A stretch of 64,000 bases of DNA, from assembly GCA_963626555.1 (NCBI GenBank), contig CAVFXQ010000006.1, positions 11,777 to 75,776 of the forward strand, in the 5' to 3' direction. The translations under genes and the position numbers were made by a program. The notes below the pieces were generated by a model. It did no database searches, was not told the origin of the DNA, and worked only from the letters and a program-made list of their open reading frames with translations. Source of the stretch: UBA1181 sp963626555 (GTDB lineage: Bacteria; Bacteroidota; Bacteroidia; Bacteroidales; Paludibacteraceae). This document shows, one piece after another, positions 42,330 to 51,120 of this stretch; within the stretch, counting starts at the first letter, position 1; the number at the start of each line of letters is the position of its first letter.

Positions 42330-43538
42330 TTAAATTTCCTCACTCTCCTCTGGGTGATTTGCGTAGTAAACGCGAAGAGGGGTAGACAAAACCTTGATGA
42401 AGCCCTTCGCATCATCCGAAGTCCATCCCTTATTAACCTCACCATACTCGCCAAACTTAGACTTAACCAAGTCGTCTGGAGAGTCAACACCGACTGTTGA
42501 GAATGAAAGCGGACGAAGTTCTAACGAAACCTCACCGTTCACATTGCGCTGTGAACTTTCAAGCATTGCCTCAATATCACGCATAACAGGCTCCAAATAC
42601 TGAGATTCATGCAAGAACATTCCATACCAGTTTGCAACCTGATCTTTCCAATACTGCTGCCACTTAGAAAGAGTAAATTTCTCCAAGAATTTATGCGCAC
42701 CAATAATCAACATTGGAGCGGCTGCCTCAAATCCGACACGTCCCTTGATACCAATAATCGTATCACCAACGTGCATATCACGACCAATCCCGTATGCGGC
42801 ACCGATTTTCTCAATAGCTTGAATGCACTCAATCTTATCTTCGTACTCTTTGCCATTAACAGAGCAAACCTCACCATTCTTAAATCCGATTTTGAGTATT
42901 TCGCTACCATTCTTCGTCACCTGCTTCAAATAAGCAGACTCTGGCAAACCTTGTTTTGAATCCAAAATCTCGCCACCACAGATAGAAGTTCCCCAAATAC
43001 CTACGTTGTAAGAATACTTCAACTTAGCGAAATCTGCAGAAAATCCATGTTCATTTAAATAATCAATCTCATATTGACGAGTGAGTGTCATATCGCGGGT
43101 CAAAGTGATAATTTCAACGCCAGGAGCCATCACTAAGAATGTCATATCAAAACGCACCTGGTCATTTCCCGCTCCCGTTGATCCGTGAGCAATAGCATCC
43201 GCGCCAATCTCCTTCGCATAACGAGCAATAGCCATACCTTGGAAAATTCGTTCTGAAGACACAGAGATAGGGTATGTTCCGTTTCGAAGCACATTGCCAT
43301 AGACCATATACTTCAAACTCTTATCGTAGTACTCCTTGGTTACATCAAGCGTAACGTATTTTACCGCCCCCAATTTGTAGGCGTTCTCCTCATTTGTCTT
43401 CAATTGCTCCTCGCTGAACCCGCCTGTGTTAGCGCATGCTGCATAGACATCATAACCTTTCTCTTTCGCAAGATACATCACAGTGAACGAAGTGTCCAAA
43501 CCTCCACTGAATGCGACAACCACTTTTTTATTAGCCAT
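42330..43538 (-). CDS. argG: Argininosuccinate synthase
   Basis: Joins citrulline and aspartate using ATP, the penultimate step of arginine synthesis. The 402-residue protein starts with the ATP loop VVVAFSGGLDTSFTVMYLAKE and contains IAHGSTGAGNDQVRFDMTF, both hallmarks. It follows the GNAT gene by 25 bases on the same strand. The argC and argD genes that often follow in Bacteroidetes are not here. Confidence 0.97.
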   Translation of the reverse strand: MANKKVVVAFSGGLDTSFTVMYLAKEKGYDVYAACANTGGFSEEQLKTNEENAYKLGAVKYVTLDVTKEYYDKSLKYMVYGNVLRNGTYPISVSSERIFQGMAIARYAKEIGADAIAHGSTGAGNDQVRFDMTFLVMAPGVEIITLTRDMTLTRQYEIDYLNEHGFSADFAKLKYSYNVGIWGTSICGGEILDSKQGLPESAYLKQVTKNGSEILKIGFKNGEVCSVNGKEYEDKIECIQAIEKIGAAYGIGRDMHVGDTIIGIKGRVGFEAAAPMLIIGAHKFLEKFTLSKWQQYWKDQVANWYGMFLHESQYLEPVMRDIEAMLESSQRNVNGEVSLELRPLSFSTVGVDSPDDLVKSKFGEYGEVNKGWTSDDAKGFIKVLSTPLRVYYANHPEESEEI

Positions 43539-43563
43539 CTTTGTTATTGTTATAATTAATTCG

Positions 43564-44199
43564 TTATTCCTTTCCTATTTTCTCCAAGTCCAAGCCTCTT
43601 TTGACGATATCCATCACTTTCGTGTCTTTTGACATCTCACGATCAGCCATCTCAACACAAAGCGGGTCATGCGGGTCAAAAAGCATACCCGTGCAAATAC
43701 AGTAACGTCTACCAGTACGTTGCAACACATCATAGTTAATGCATCCTTTGCATCCCTTCCAAAAAGACTCGTCTTCTGTCAAATCGGCAAAAGTCACAGG
43801 CAAATAACCCAATCGAGTATTCAACTTCATCACCGCCGCACCAGAAGTCAAACTGAAAATCTTTGCCTCAGGCCATCTCAATCGCGCCAATGTGAACGTA
43901 ACATGCTTAATACGTCGCGCCAACCCATGACCTCTATATTTCTCAGGAACAATCAAACCCGACGTGGTGACATATTTTTTATTTCCCCACGTCTCTATAT
44001 AACTGAATCCTGCAAAATCATCGCCGCATAAAGCAATAACGGCTTTTCCTTCTCTCATTTTCTGCTTCACGTATTCTGGGTCTCTCTTTGCGATACCAGT
44101 ACCGCGAACTTTGGCAGCCGACGCTATCGTCTCTAAGATAGTGTCTACATATGGAATATGTCGCTCATCTGCAACATATATCTCAATCTCTTGATCCAT
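43564..44199 (-). CDS. GNAT acyltransferase of the arginine cluster, cysteine-rich C-terminus
   Basis: A 211-residue GNAT-fold protein. The acyl-CoA site is visible as TSGLIVPEKYRGHGLARRIKHVTF. The C-terminal 50 residues hold four cysteines (CKGCINYDVLQRTGRRYCIC), perhaps a metal site. Its place between argR and argG is common in Bacteroidales. Some members of this order make arginine through N-succinyl rather than N-acetyl intermediates, so the enzyme may be the first, N-acylglutamate-forming step. That role is inferred from location only. Confidence 0.75.
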   Translation of the reverse strand: MDQEIEIYVADERHIPYVDTILETIASAAKVRGTGIAKRDPEYVKQKMREGKAVIALCGDDFAGFSYIETWGNKKYVTTSGLIVPEKYRGHGLARRIKHVTFTLARLRWPEAKIFSLTSGAAVMKLNTRLGYLPVTFADLTEDESFWKGCKGCINYDVLQRTGRRYCICTGMLFDPHDPLCVEMADREMSKDTKVMDIVKRGLDLEKIGKE

Positions 44200-44249
44200 A
44201 GTTATTTATGACAAATTAGCACGAACAAATAAGTGTTTATAATTTTATT

Positions 44250-44810
44250 TTATATTTCTACATCAAACAAAGAAGGAATGATTCTCCTCAAAGCAGACTT
44301 CACCTCGTTCTGCGTCACATCCTCTTTTTTTACGGCAATGATTGTGTCGTCTCCTGCCACTGTTCCGAGAATGAAATTTCTTCCGTTCTCGTCTAATTCA
44401 GATGCCAAACTGCTGGCATATCCAGGGCGAGTATGAATGACAATGATGTTTCCTGAGAAATCCACTTTCGTAGCGATACGCTTTATATTATCCTCCATTT
44501 GCTGCTTCATCATCAACTGAGTGTAACTCGTTGGTTGCTGCAAATTTCTTACCTCCTGCGATGGAGGCTCGTCTAAATTGATAATCGGACGATATTCCAC
44601 TCCATATCCCACAGGGAAACGATAGGTGTACTCACCATCAGACCCCACCGTTTTCACCACCTTCATCCGCTTTAAATAACGAGACAAGGTTGCCTGGGTA
44701 ATGTTGACACCCCTTTCCGCCATCATCTTTGTCAACTGCTCCTGGCTACTTGCCGAAGTAGTCTCCAAAATTTCACGCAATATCGCTAACCTTTCTTTTC
44801 TACTTTTCAC
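44250..44810 (-). CDS. argR: Arginine repressor
   Basis: ArgR controls arginine genes in response to arginine. Translation starts at GTG (44810), as no nearby ATG fits. The N-terminal winged helix is clear (RLAILREILETTSASSQEQL, VNITQATLSRYLKRM), and the C-terminal oligomer/arginine domain has VIHTRPGYASSLASELDENG and LGTVAGDDTIIAV. At 186 residues it is about 30 longer than common ArgR because the linker between domains (FPVGYGVEYRPIINLDEPPS and on) is extended. It heads the unit with the GNAT gene and argG. Confidence 0.93.
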   Translation of the reverse strand: MKSRKERLAILREILETTSASSQEQLTKMMAERGVNITQATLSRYLKRMKVVKTVGSDGEYTYRFPVGYGVEYRPIINLDEPPSQEVRNLQQPTSYTQLMMKQQMEDNIKRIATKVDFSGNIIVIHTRPGYASSLASELDENGRNFILGTVAGDDTIIAVKKEDVTQNEVKSALRRIIPSLFDVEI

Positions 44811-44836
44811 GTTTTTTTCTCTGATTTAATAGTTAT

Positions 44837-44868
44837 TGGAATAATTATCCATAACGAACGCAAATCTA
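44837..44868 (-). promoter_or_regulatory. Promoter box and possible ArgR operator upstream of argR
   Basis: On the minus strand a TAGATTTG box (44868-44861) precedes a TGG...CCA imperfect dyad (44837-44851, TGGAATAATTATCCA) that resembles an ARG box. Its position over the likely transcript start would suit autorepression. The dyad has only 3-bp outer arms plus AT-rich symmetry, so support is moderate. Confidence 0.4.
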
Positions 44869-44975
44869 TGTATATTTTTTCAAATAGTGACACTATACAG
44901 GAAATTTTATTACGATTATGTCCATTTTTCCTTTTCCTCACACCTCATCGCAATTTTATTCCGTTTTTATGCAGA

Positions 44976-45236
44976 CTACGGCACGGGATCATAGCCACTC
45001 CCACCCCATGGATGACAACGCAGAATTCGCTTAAATGCCAACCATCCTCCTTTCAACACCCCATATTTTCGAATCGCAATCATGGCATACACAGAACAAG
45101 TAGGTGTATAGCGACAACTCGGTGGTAATAAAGGTGATATGCACATTTTATAAAACCTAATCGGCAACAAGAAAATCTCTGCCACCAACTTGCAGAACCA
45201 TGTCCAAACACGCCTCATCATTACCTCAAACTTCAT
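44976..45236 (-). CDS. yidD: Membrane protein insertion efficiency factor YidD
   Basis: An 86-residue YidD protein that assists YidC-mediated membrane insertion. The family pattern is intact: LLPIRFYKMCISPLLPPSCRYTPTCSVYAMIAIRKYG, with KGGWLAFKRILRCHPWGGSGYDPVP to the end. It overlaps the rnpA stop by four bases (ATGA-type coupling), the classic rnpA-yidD order. Confidence 0.96.
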   Translation of the reverse strand: MKFEVMMRRVWTWFCKLVAEIFLLPIRFYKMCISPLLPPSCRYTPTCSVYAMIAIRKYGVLKGGWLAFKRILRCHPWGGSGYDPVP

Positions 45237-45682
45237 AAGATCCGTTCCCCCTCTTCCTTTGTTTTAACGGAAGAAAGGAACTTAAATTCTTTTTGTTCTA
45301 TCTTTTTTTTCACCTTTTCAAGCAATATCACCATCTTTTTCTCTAAGAAATCCGTCGACTCCAATTTTTCTCCCACGAAGTGGATGGCTACATACAAATG
45401 CAAGCCCTGCTCTGTTAGATATTCTCTTAAAGCATGCTTGTTTATACGGTAGACCTCGCGAATCTGTCGTCTTCCACGATTCCGATCCACGGAATGTTTA
45501 AACCTCTTTTTGGGGACATTTACTAAGACACGCAAAACTTCTCTTTCTTTCTCACTCGCCAAACAAACAACAACTTTATAGGGAAAACAAAAAAGATACT
45601 CGCCTTCTCGGTACACTTTCTCTATCTCCATCTCCCCATACAAACGTTCCTTTTTTGGAAAAGTATTTTTATACACTTGCAT
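45233..45682 (-). CDS. rnpA: Ribonuclease P protein component
   Basis: Protein subunit of RNase P, which trims the 5' ends of tRNA. The 149-residue sequence is basic and holds the RNR-type signature (KKRFKHSVDRNRGRRQIREVYR). The C-terminus is extended and lysine-rich. It is translationally coupled to yidD. The expected rpmH is not adjacent. Confidence 0.93.
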   Translation of the reverse strand: MQVYKNTFPKKERLYGEMEIEKVYREGEYLFCFPYKVVVCLASEKEREVLRVLVNVPKKRFKHSVDRNRGRRQIREVYRINKHALREYLTEQGLHLYVAIHFVGEKLESTDFLEKKMVILLEKVKKKIEQKEFKFLSSVKTKEEGERIL

Positions 45683-45724
45683 TTTGTCTCAGTAAATACT
45701 TTATCTTACTACCTATATCATACC

Positions 45725-45765
45725 AAAATGGAGAGTAAACCAAAACCCTATGATTCACTCTCCAT
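45725..45765 (-). terminator. Terminator of the hemD operon
   Basis: A perfect 9-bp stem (45757-45765 with 45728-45736) with a 20-base loop, followed on the minus strand by TTTTGG. It lies about 20 bases after the hemD stop. Confidence 0.6.
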
Positions 45766-45784
45766 CTTTATGTCTTTCGTCGTC

Positions 45785-46570
45785 TTACTTCTTCTTGGCT
45801 TGATTCTTCAAGAACAAATCAAGCGCAGCCGGCATAGATGGAGCCTCAGGCGTTGGCGCCTGCACATCAACTCTCAGACCTGCCTCTTGCGCCACCTTCA
45901 TTGTTGTAGACCCCATACATCCGATACTTATATCGCCCTGTTCAAAATCTGGAAAATTCTTGAACAAAGAACTGATTCCCGTCGGACTAAAGAAGACAAA
46001 CATATCGTAGTTGAAATCTGGTTCTTGCGTAAAGTCAGTACAAACTGTCTTATACATCACCGCCTTAGTATAGTCAGCATTAGCATGTTCCATCATTGTG
46101 ATTATATCCGCCTTGCCATCAACTGACGCCACAGAATTCACGTCATGGACATCAGACACTGCCACGAGGAACTTCTCGTCTAAGTGCTTATTCACACTGA
46201 CCATCAAATCTTCAATCTTTCCCGTTGTGCTGAAAAAGACCTTTCTCTTTCTATATTGAATATAAGTCTGCAAATAGTTGGCTACCAACTGAGAGACGCA
46301 GAAATACTTCATCGTCTCAGGAATAGTAATGCGCAATTCCTTGCAAAGTCTGAAAAAATGGTCAACCGCCGTTCTCGCAGTAAAAACCACCGCAGTATAG
46401 TCCAAAATATTGACTTTCTGCTGACGGAACTCCTTTGCTAAAACTGGCTCAACCTTTATAAATGGCTTAAAATCAATCTTCACTCCATACTTTTCTTCCA
46501 AATCAAAATATGGAGATTTCTCCACTGTAGGCCTTGGCTGTGATACCAAAATCCGCTTTATCTTCACCAT
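45785..46570 (-). CDS. hemD: Uroporphyrinogen-III synthase
   Basis: Cyclises hydroxymethylbilane to uroporphyrinogen III in heme and corrinoid synthesis. The 261-residue protein has the two-lobed HemD pattern, with VVFTARTAVDHFFRLC in the first lobe and MFVFFSPTGISSLFKNFPDF followed by IGCMGSTTMKVAQEAGLRVD in the second. It lies after the DUF4271 gene, a common Bacteroidales arrangement. Confidence 0.92.
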   Translation of the reverse strand: MVKIKRILVSQPRPTVEKSPYFDLEEKYGVKIDFKPFIKVEPVLAKEFRQQKVNILDYTAVVFTARTAVDHFFRLCKELRITIPETMKYFCVSQLVANYLQTYIQYRKRKVFFSTTGKIEDLMVSVNKHLDEKFLVAVSDVHDVNSVASVDGKADIITMMEHANADYTKAVMYKTVCTDFTQEPDFNYDMFVFFSPTGISSLFKNFPDFEQGDISIGCMGSTTMKVAQEAGLRVDVQAPTPEAPSMPAALDLFLKNQAKKK

Positions 46571-46594
46571 TATAACCGCTTATATTTTAATATT

Positions 46595-47494
46595 TTAAAC
46601 AAAATTTAAAAGCATTGCCACAAGTGCTACCGTAGGCATAATTTCGAGCGTGCAAAGATACAAAATAATATAAAAAACAGACCCAATCCCAGAGAAAAAA
46701 AGCGTCAACAGTTTCATCAGATAAACCAAGATCGCAAGACAACAAGCGACGTAGCCCACTATCATCATTGTTTCGTCTATCGGAGAATAGGCAACAAACA
46801 AATCAACAATCAATAAAACTATAGATAGACCGAATAAAATCAGCATCAATCCCGACTTCGCTGTATCATACGTATCACGATCAAAGAAGACATAGGTCAA
46901 CACTTTCATCGTCGTCAATTTGAACAGCACATAAAAAGAAATTCCTGCCAAAGCAATGAAAAAGGCAATAAAATAAGGGACAGACAAATGTCCACTTATG
47001 TTCAACTTTGCGAAATTGCAAAACACAGCCACAGGAACCACAGAAATGGAATAAACGATAGTACGCATTTGCGAAACCTCCGTCGCATTGCCTTTACGAT
47101 ACGAGTTAGAAGTATTCCCCAAAAAGAAAGTTTTCAAATCTCGCAACATCATCTTTGCGTATCCCCCGCAAACCTTTGCATAAACAAAAAAAAGAATCAA
47201 CATCAAGGGAGTAAACCACACCTGTTGTTGAAGCGTTTCATGCAAGAGGACTCCCTCCTTCATTGGCAACAAATTCTTCTGTTGAATCGTCTTATGCTGT
47301 CGACGAGCATTCACCCAAACACTGTCCGTCAAACATTCCTCCCCTATGGTTGCAGGCAAATAGAGTTCCATATACTCCGCTATAGTCCGAGGTTTCTCCT
47401 CTTGAATACACGAAGAATCCAGACGCAAAACCAAACAAGGACTTTGCGTCTGAATTATGCTGTCAGTCTCCAATAATGCAGGAGGTTGTGCCAT
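46595..47494 (-). CDS. DUF4271 membrane protein
   Basis: A 299-residue membrane protein with about seven helices in its C-terminal two thirds (TPLMLILFFVYAKVCGG, SVPYFIAFFIALAGISFYVL, MLILFGLSIVLLIVDLFV). The ending FYIILYLCTLEIMPTVALVA is characteristic of DUF4271. The family is found next to hemD in Bacteroidetes; its role is unknown. It lies 10 bases after the HIT gene. Confidence 0.88.
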   Translation of the reverse strand: MAQPPALLETDSIIQTQSPCLVLRLDSSCIQEEKPRTIAEYMELYLPATIGEECLTDSVWVNARRQHKTIQQKNLLPMKEGVLLHETLQQQVWFTPLMLILFFVYAKVCGGYAKMMLRDLKTFFLGNTSNSYRKGNATEVSQMRTIVYSISVVPVAVFCNFAKLNISGHLSVPYFIAFFIALAGISFYVLFKLTTMKVLTYVFFDRDTYDTAKSGLMLILFGLSIVLLIVDLFVAYSPIDETMMIVGYVACCLAILVYLMKLLTLFFSGIGSVFYIILYLCTLEIMPTVALVAMLLNFV

Positions 47495-47504
47495 ATTGTT
47501 TAAA

Positions 47505-47900
47505 TTAGTACTTCACGTTCTCGCTAATCTTTGTAGCCACTTCCTTCATTTCTTCAGGTGAGAAATTCTTCTTGGCAGAGAAATTAATGTCTCCTTCGTT
47601 TGAGATAGGAATCAGATGAATATGAACGTGAGGCACTTCCAAACCTAATACAGCCACAGCCACACGTTTGCAAGGGACAGCTTTCTCAATAGCAAGTGCC
47701 ACTTTTTTAGCGAAAATGTTTAAATCCGCCAAAGTCTTATCATCCAAATGGAAAATATAGTCATCTTCAATCTTTGGAACAACCAACGTGTGTCCTTTTT
47801 GAACGGGGTTAATATCCAAAAAAGCGTAGAAACGATCGTCTTCTGCCACTTTGTAACTTGGAATCTCTCCGTTTATGATTTTTGTGAACAATGTTGCCAT
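47505..47900 (-). CDS. HIT-family nucleotide hydrolase
   Basis: A 131-residue histidine-triad protein. The catalytic triad motif is VPHVHIHLIP. The start MATLFTKIINGEIPSYKVAEDD and FLDINPVQKGHTLVVPK fit the bacterial HinT/Fhit-like branch that hydrolyses AMP conjugates. It lies 26 bases after greA on the same transcript. Confidence 0.94.
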   Translation of the reverse strand: MATLFTKIINGEIPSYKVAEDDRFYAFLDINPVQKGHTLVVPKIEDDYIFHLDDKTLADLNIFAKKVALAIEKAVPCKRVAVAVLGLEVPHVHIHLIPISNEGDINFSAKKNFSPEEMKEVATKISENVKY

Positions 47901-47926
47901 ACAACTTAAAACTTTACAAATTAATG

Positions 47927-48400
47927 TTAGAATGAGATTTCAACAATCTCGAAAGGAATTTTTCCTGCAGGTACAGTTACCTCAACAACATCTCCTTTTT
48001 TATGACCTAACAAGGCCTTTGCAATCGGTGTGTTTACCGAGAGTTTCCCCTCTTTCAGGTTGGCTTCATGCTCAGAAACCAAAGTGTAAGTCATCTCTGC
48101 GCCATTTTTTGTGTTTTTGATCTTCACCTTGTTTAAGATTTGGACTACTTCAGCGTTTAAACGAGAAGTATCAATAATCTTAGCAAACAAGATCTTCTCT
48201 TTAAGCAAAGAGATTTTGCTTTCAAGCAACCCTTGTGCTTCCTTAGCCGCATCATACTCAGCATTCTCGGACAAGTCTCCTTTATCGCGAGCCTCGGCAA
48301 TTTGCTTGGAAATGTTTGGCCTATCCACAGTTTCCATTTGCTTCAACTCTTCCAACATTTTGTTGTAACCTTCTTCTGTTACATACGAAACAACTGCCAT
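47927..48400 (-). CDS. greA: Transcription elongation factor GreA
   Basis: Rescues backtracked RNA polymerase by stimulating transcript cleavage. The ATG at 48400 (MAVVSYVTEEGYNKMLEELK) gives the normal 157 residues; an upstream GTG is not needed. The acidic coiled-coil tip DLSENAEYDAAKEAQ is intact, and the C-terminal FKBP-like domain has PIAKALLGHKKGDVVEVTVP. It heads a greA-HIT-DUF4271-hemD unit with a clear promoter at 48552-48582. Confidence 0.97.
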   Translation of the reverse strand: MAVVSYVTEEGYNKMLEELKQMETVDRPNISKQIAEARDKGDLSENAEYDAAKEAQGLLESKISLLKEKILFAKIIDTSRLNAEVVQILNKVKIKNTKNGAEMTYTLVSEHEANLKEGKLSVNTPIAKALLGHKKGDVVEVTVPAGKIPFEIVEISF

Positions 48401-48551
48401 AATTTTTCTTCTATTGTTTTTGTTAATTTTTTCTTTACTGTTTCCCTTCTGTTTATCTACCACAGAAAAAGATAAAACAATGAATAGAATCCAAGCCTGC
48501 AGACGAGAATTCTATTCATAATCTATCTTTAGATATCAGATTTTTCTACGG

Positions 48552-48582
48552 CAAAGATAGGTAAAATTAATCCTTGCGCAAA
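48552..48582 (-). promoter_or_regulatory. Promoter of the greA operon
   Basis: On the minus strand TTTG (48582-48579), a 19-bp spacer and TATCTTTG (48559-48552) match the Bacteroidetes consensus, about 150 bases before greA. Confidence 0.82.
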
Positions 48583-48609
48583 AATAATCTTTTGTTTTTC
48601 TTCTCTAAA

Positions 48610-50241
48610 TCATTTTGACCTTTGCTTTTCCAACTCAACCTGCGCCGCCCTTACGACATTGTCCGTCTCGTTGAGTACCTCAAAAAAAGCCTCGTCACCT
48701 AAGACGTCCCTGACAATATACTCTTTCAATCTTCTAACGATAAGTTTCTTATTGTCAGACGTTAACGACTCTTTAGGCTCAATCTTCTTACTCTTTCCAA
48801 ACTCCATCATTTTCTCCAATAGAGTCTGTTTGTCAAGATAGGCGACAAGCGTAGCCTTATCCATCGAAGACAAAACTGCTCGATGCTCGTCTACATAACG
48901 GAAAGCATACTCATAAATTGCACCCGAGTTCCACAATCTAACGTAATAGGGGCAACGTCCCGTCGTGTCACGTGCAGCAAAAATGTCTGGCATAATACCA
49001 CCGCCTCCATAAACGACACGTCCGCCCGTAGTGTAATATTTTACCGAATCCGCTGCTGTCTTCACACTATCGGCACTGAGCAATTCACCACTCTCATAGC
49101 GATTGAACACCTCTTTTTCATATTCATCTTTATTAGTATATGGCTTCTGAATACATCTTCCAGAAGGTGTATAATAGCGAGCTATCGTCAGACGAACAGC
49201 AGAACCATCTCGCATAGGAATCTGTTGTTGCACTAATCCCTTTCCAAAAGAACGTACACCTACAACAACACCACGGTCATTATCTTGAATGGCTCCAGCG
49301 AAAATCTCACTTGCCGAAGCCGACCATTCATCTATCAGAACAGCCAAAGGAACATCCTGAAACTCGCCCGAGCCATCGGCAACCGCATCCTCTCGTTTCT
49401 GTGCTTTTCCCTTTGTATAGACAATCATATCACCCGCATGCAAGAACTCGTTGATCATTGCGATAGCAGACTCTAAATAACCACCCGAATTTTCTCTCAA
49501 ATCAACAATATAAGATGTTGCGCCTTGCATTTTCAATTTCGTCAAAGCCTCGTAGAACTCCTCGTAAGTGGCAGATCCAAACTTGCTTACTTTCACATAG
49601 CCCAACCTTTCGTCAAGCATATAACTTGCATCGACACTGTTGGTAGGCACATCGCCACGCGTAATCGTATAGTGTAGCATCTCATCCGTTCCAAAACGTA
49701 CAATGCCAACTTTCACCTTCGTCCCTTTAGGCCCTCGAAGCTTCTTCACCACCATATCGGAGTTAATATCTTTACCAACGAAAGCTGTGTCGTTCACTTC
49801 AACAATACGGTCGCCAGGCATTAGCCCCAAACGTTCAGACGGACCACCATGCACAACGGCAATCACCATAATCGTGTCTCTCTGAATATTGAACTGCACG
49901 CCAATTCCAGAAAAACTTGCACCTAAATCATCATTAACCATCTGTAGTTCGTCCGCAGGAATATAAACAGAATGAGGGTCCAAATTGGAAAGGATTTCAG
50001 GAATCACCTTTTCTGTCAGTTCATCTCGATCAACAGTATCAACATACTGAATGTCAATCAGATTCATCAACATATCAATTTTTCCATCTGAAGAAGAACG
50101 TTCACAAGCGTTCTTCCCCTCCTGCGCATTATTGGCTAAGATATTACCAACCAGCACGCCTACAACCACTGCACAAGAGAATGCGATCGGCAACCATATT
50201 TTCATATATGATTTTGATTTCTCGTTTTGTATCTCTTCCAT
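48610..50241 (-). CDS. C-terminal processing peptidase, S41 family
   Basis: A 543-residue periplasmic protease anchored by one N-terminal helix (IWLPIAFSCAVVVGVLVGNI). A PDZ domain (GGPSERLGLMPGDRIVEVND) precedes the S41 domain, where Ser in DEWSASASEIFAGAIQD and Lys in RSFGKGLVQQQIPMRDGS form the catalytic pair. These enzymes trim C-termini of envelope proteins. It lies 27 bases after the dCMP deaminase gene. Confidence 0.93.
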   Translation of the reverse strand: MEEIQNEKSKSYMKIWLPIAFSCAVVVGVLVGNILANNAQEGKNACERSSSDGKIDMLMNLIDIQYVDTVDRDELTEKVIPEILSNLDPHSVYIPADELQMVNDDLGASFSGIGVQFNIQRDTIMVIAVVHGGPSERLGLMPGDRIVEVNDTAFVGKDINSDMVVKKLRGPKGTKVKVGIVRFGTDEMLHYTITRGDVPTNSVDASYMLDERLGYVKVSKFGSATYEEFYEALTKLKMQGATSYIVDLRENSGGYLESAIAMINEFLHAGDMIVYTKGKAQKREDAVADGSGEFQDVPLAVLIDEWSASASEIFAGAIQDNDRGVVVGVRSFGKGLVQQQIPMRDGSAVRLTIARYYTPSGRCIQKPYTNKDEYEKEVFNRYESGELLSADSVKTAADSVKYYTTGGRVVYGGGGIMPDIFAARDTTGRCPYYVRLWNSGAIYEYAFRYVDEHRAVLSSMDKATLVAYLDKQTLLEKMMEFGKSKKIEPKESLTSDNKKLIVRRLKEYIVRDVLGDEAFFEVLNETDNVVRAAQVELEKQRSK

Positions 50242-50268
50242 ATATCTTTTTCGCTTAGAAGTATATAC

Positions 50269-50724
50269 TTATTTATCCTCGTCTAAGATTTCAACACAGA
50301 CACCTGCTCTTTCCAACAGATCAATGCCATCCAAAATGCGGTATCTTTCACCGCACACTACACGCTGAATGCCCGCCTGTATAATCAGTTTGGCACATTC
50401 AATGCAAGGAGAAGCCGTAACATAGAGCGTTGCACCATCGCTACTATTAGAAGAACGGGCGACTTTAGTAATTGCGTTTGCTTCAGCGTGAAGCACATAC
50501 GCCTTAGTTTGGTTGTTATCGTCTTCGCAAATATTTTCAAACCCAGAAGGCGTTCCGTTATAGCCATCAGAGATGATCATTTTGTTTTTTACGAGAATAG
50601 CCCCCACTTTACGCCGCTCGCAGTATGAATTTTCAGCCCAGATACGAGCCATTCGCATATAGCGAAGGTCTAAAAGAGACTGTTTTTTTGATTTATCTTG
50701 CGTTTCGTCTTTAATATCGCTCAT
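50269..50724 (-). CDS. dCMP deaminase
   Basis: A 151-residue zinc deaminase that makes dUMP from dCMP for thymidylate synthesis. The metal and catalytic motifs are VLHAEANAITKVARSS and TASPCIECAKLIIQAGI, with the Bacteroidetes start LLDLRYMRMARIWAENSYCE. It forms an operon with the S41 peptidase. Confidence 0.94.
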   Translation of the reverse strand: MSDIKDETQDKSKKQSLLDLRYMRMARIWAENSYCERRKVGAILVKNKMIISDGYNGTPSGFENICEDDNNQTKAYVLHAEANAITKVARSSNSSDGATLYVTASPCIECAKLIIQAGIQRVVCGERYRILDGIDLLERAGVCVEILDEDK

Positions 50725-50783
50725 AGCAGACAGATAACCTGTAGAAATTAGACAATCTAAGAAGCAAATTTACAAAAAGATAT

Positions 50784-50814
50784 GAAAAAAGGCGAACCAA
50801 ACCGATTCGCCCTT
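50784..50814 (-). terminator. Intrinsic terminator of rpsO
   Basis: A stem (50806-50811 with 50791-50796, extended by further pairs) with a 9-base loop, followed on the minus strand by TTTTTTC. It lies 24 bases after the rpsO stop. Confidence 0.75.
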
Positions 50815-50837
50815 CTTTTACCAAAATTCTCCAAGAA

Positions 50838-51107
50838 TTACTTACGAAGATTCAACGCCTTAACGAGGCTACGATATCTCTCAAGGTCTTGAGACTTCAA
50901 ATAGTCAAGCATACGACGACGCTTTCCTACCAATTTCTTCAAAGAACGTTGAGTTGCGTAATCCTTCTTATTTGACTTAAGATGTTCAGTCAAATGGTCA
51001 ATGCGGTATGAAAACAACGCTACCTGAGACTCAGCAGATCCGGTATCGGTGTTAGACTTTCCGTATTGTCCGAAGATCTCTTGCTTTTTAGCAGAATCTA
51101 AATACAT
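50838..51107 (-). CDS. rpsO: 30S ribosomal protein S15
   Basis: Ribosomal protein S15, a primary 16S rRNA binder. The 89-residue length and the motifs GSAESQVALFSYRIDHLTEHL and LVGKRRRMLDYLKSQDLERY are standard. A TACCTTTG box (51153-51146) lies within the 3' end of the decayed methyltransferase gene, so rpsO has its own promoter. Confidence 0.98.
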   Translation of the reverse strand: MYLDSAKKQEIFGQYGKSNTDTGSAESQVALFSYRIDHLTEHLKSNKKDYATQRSLKKLVGKRRRMLDYLKSQDLERYRSLVKALNLRK

Positions 51108-51120
51108 AACTTTTATTTTT

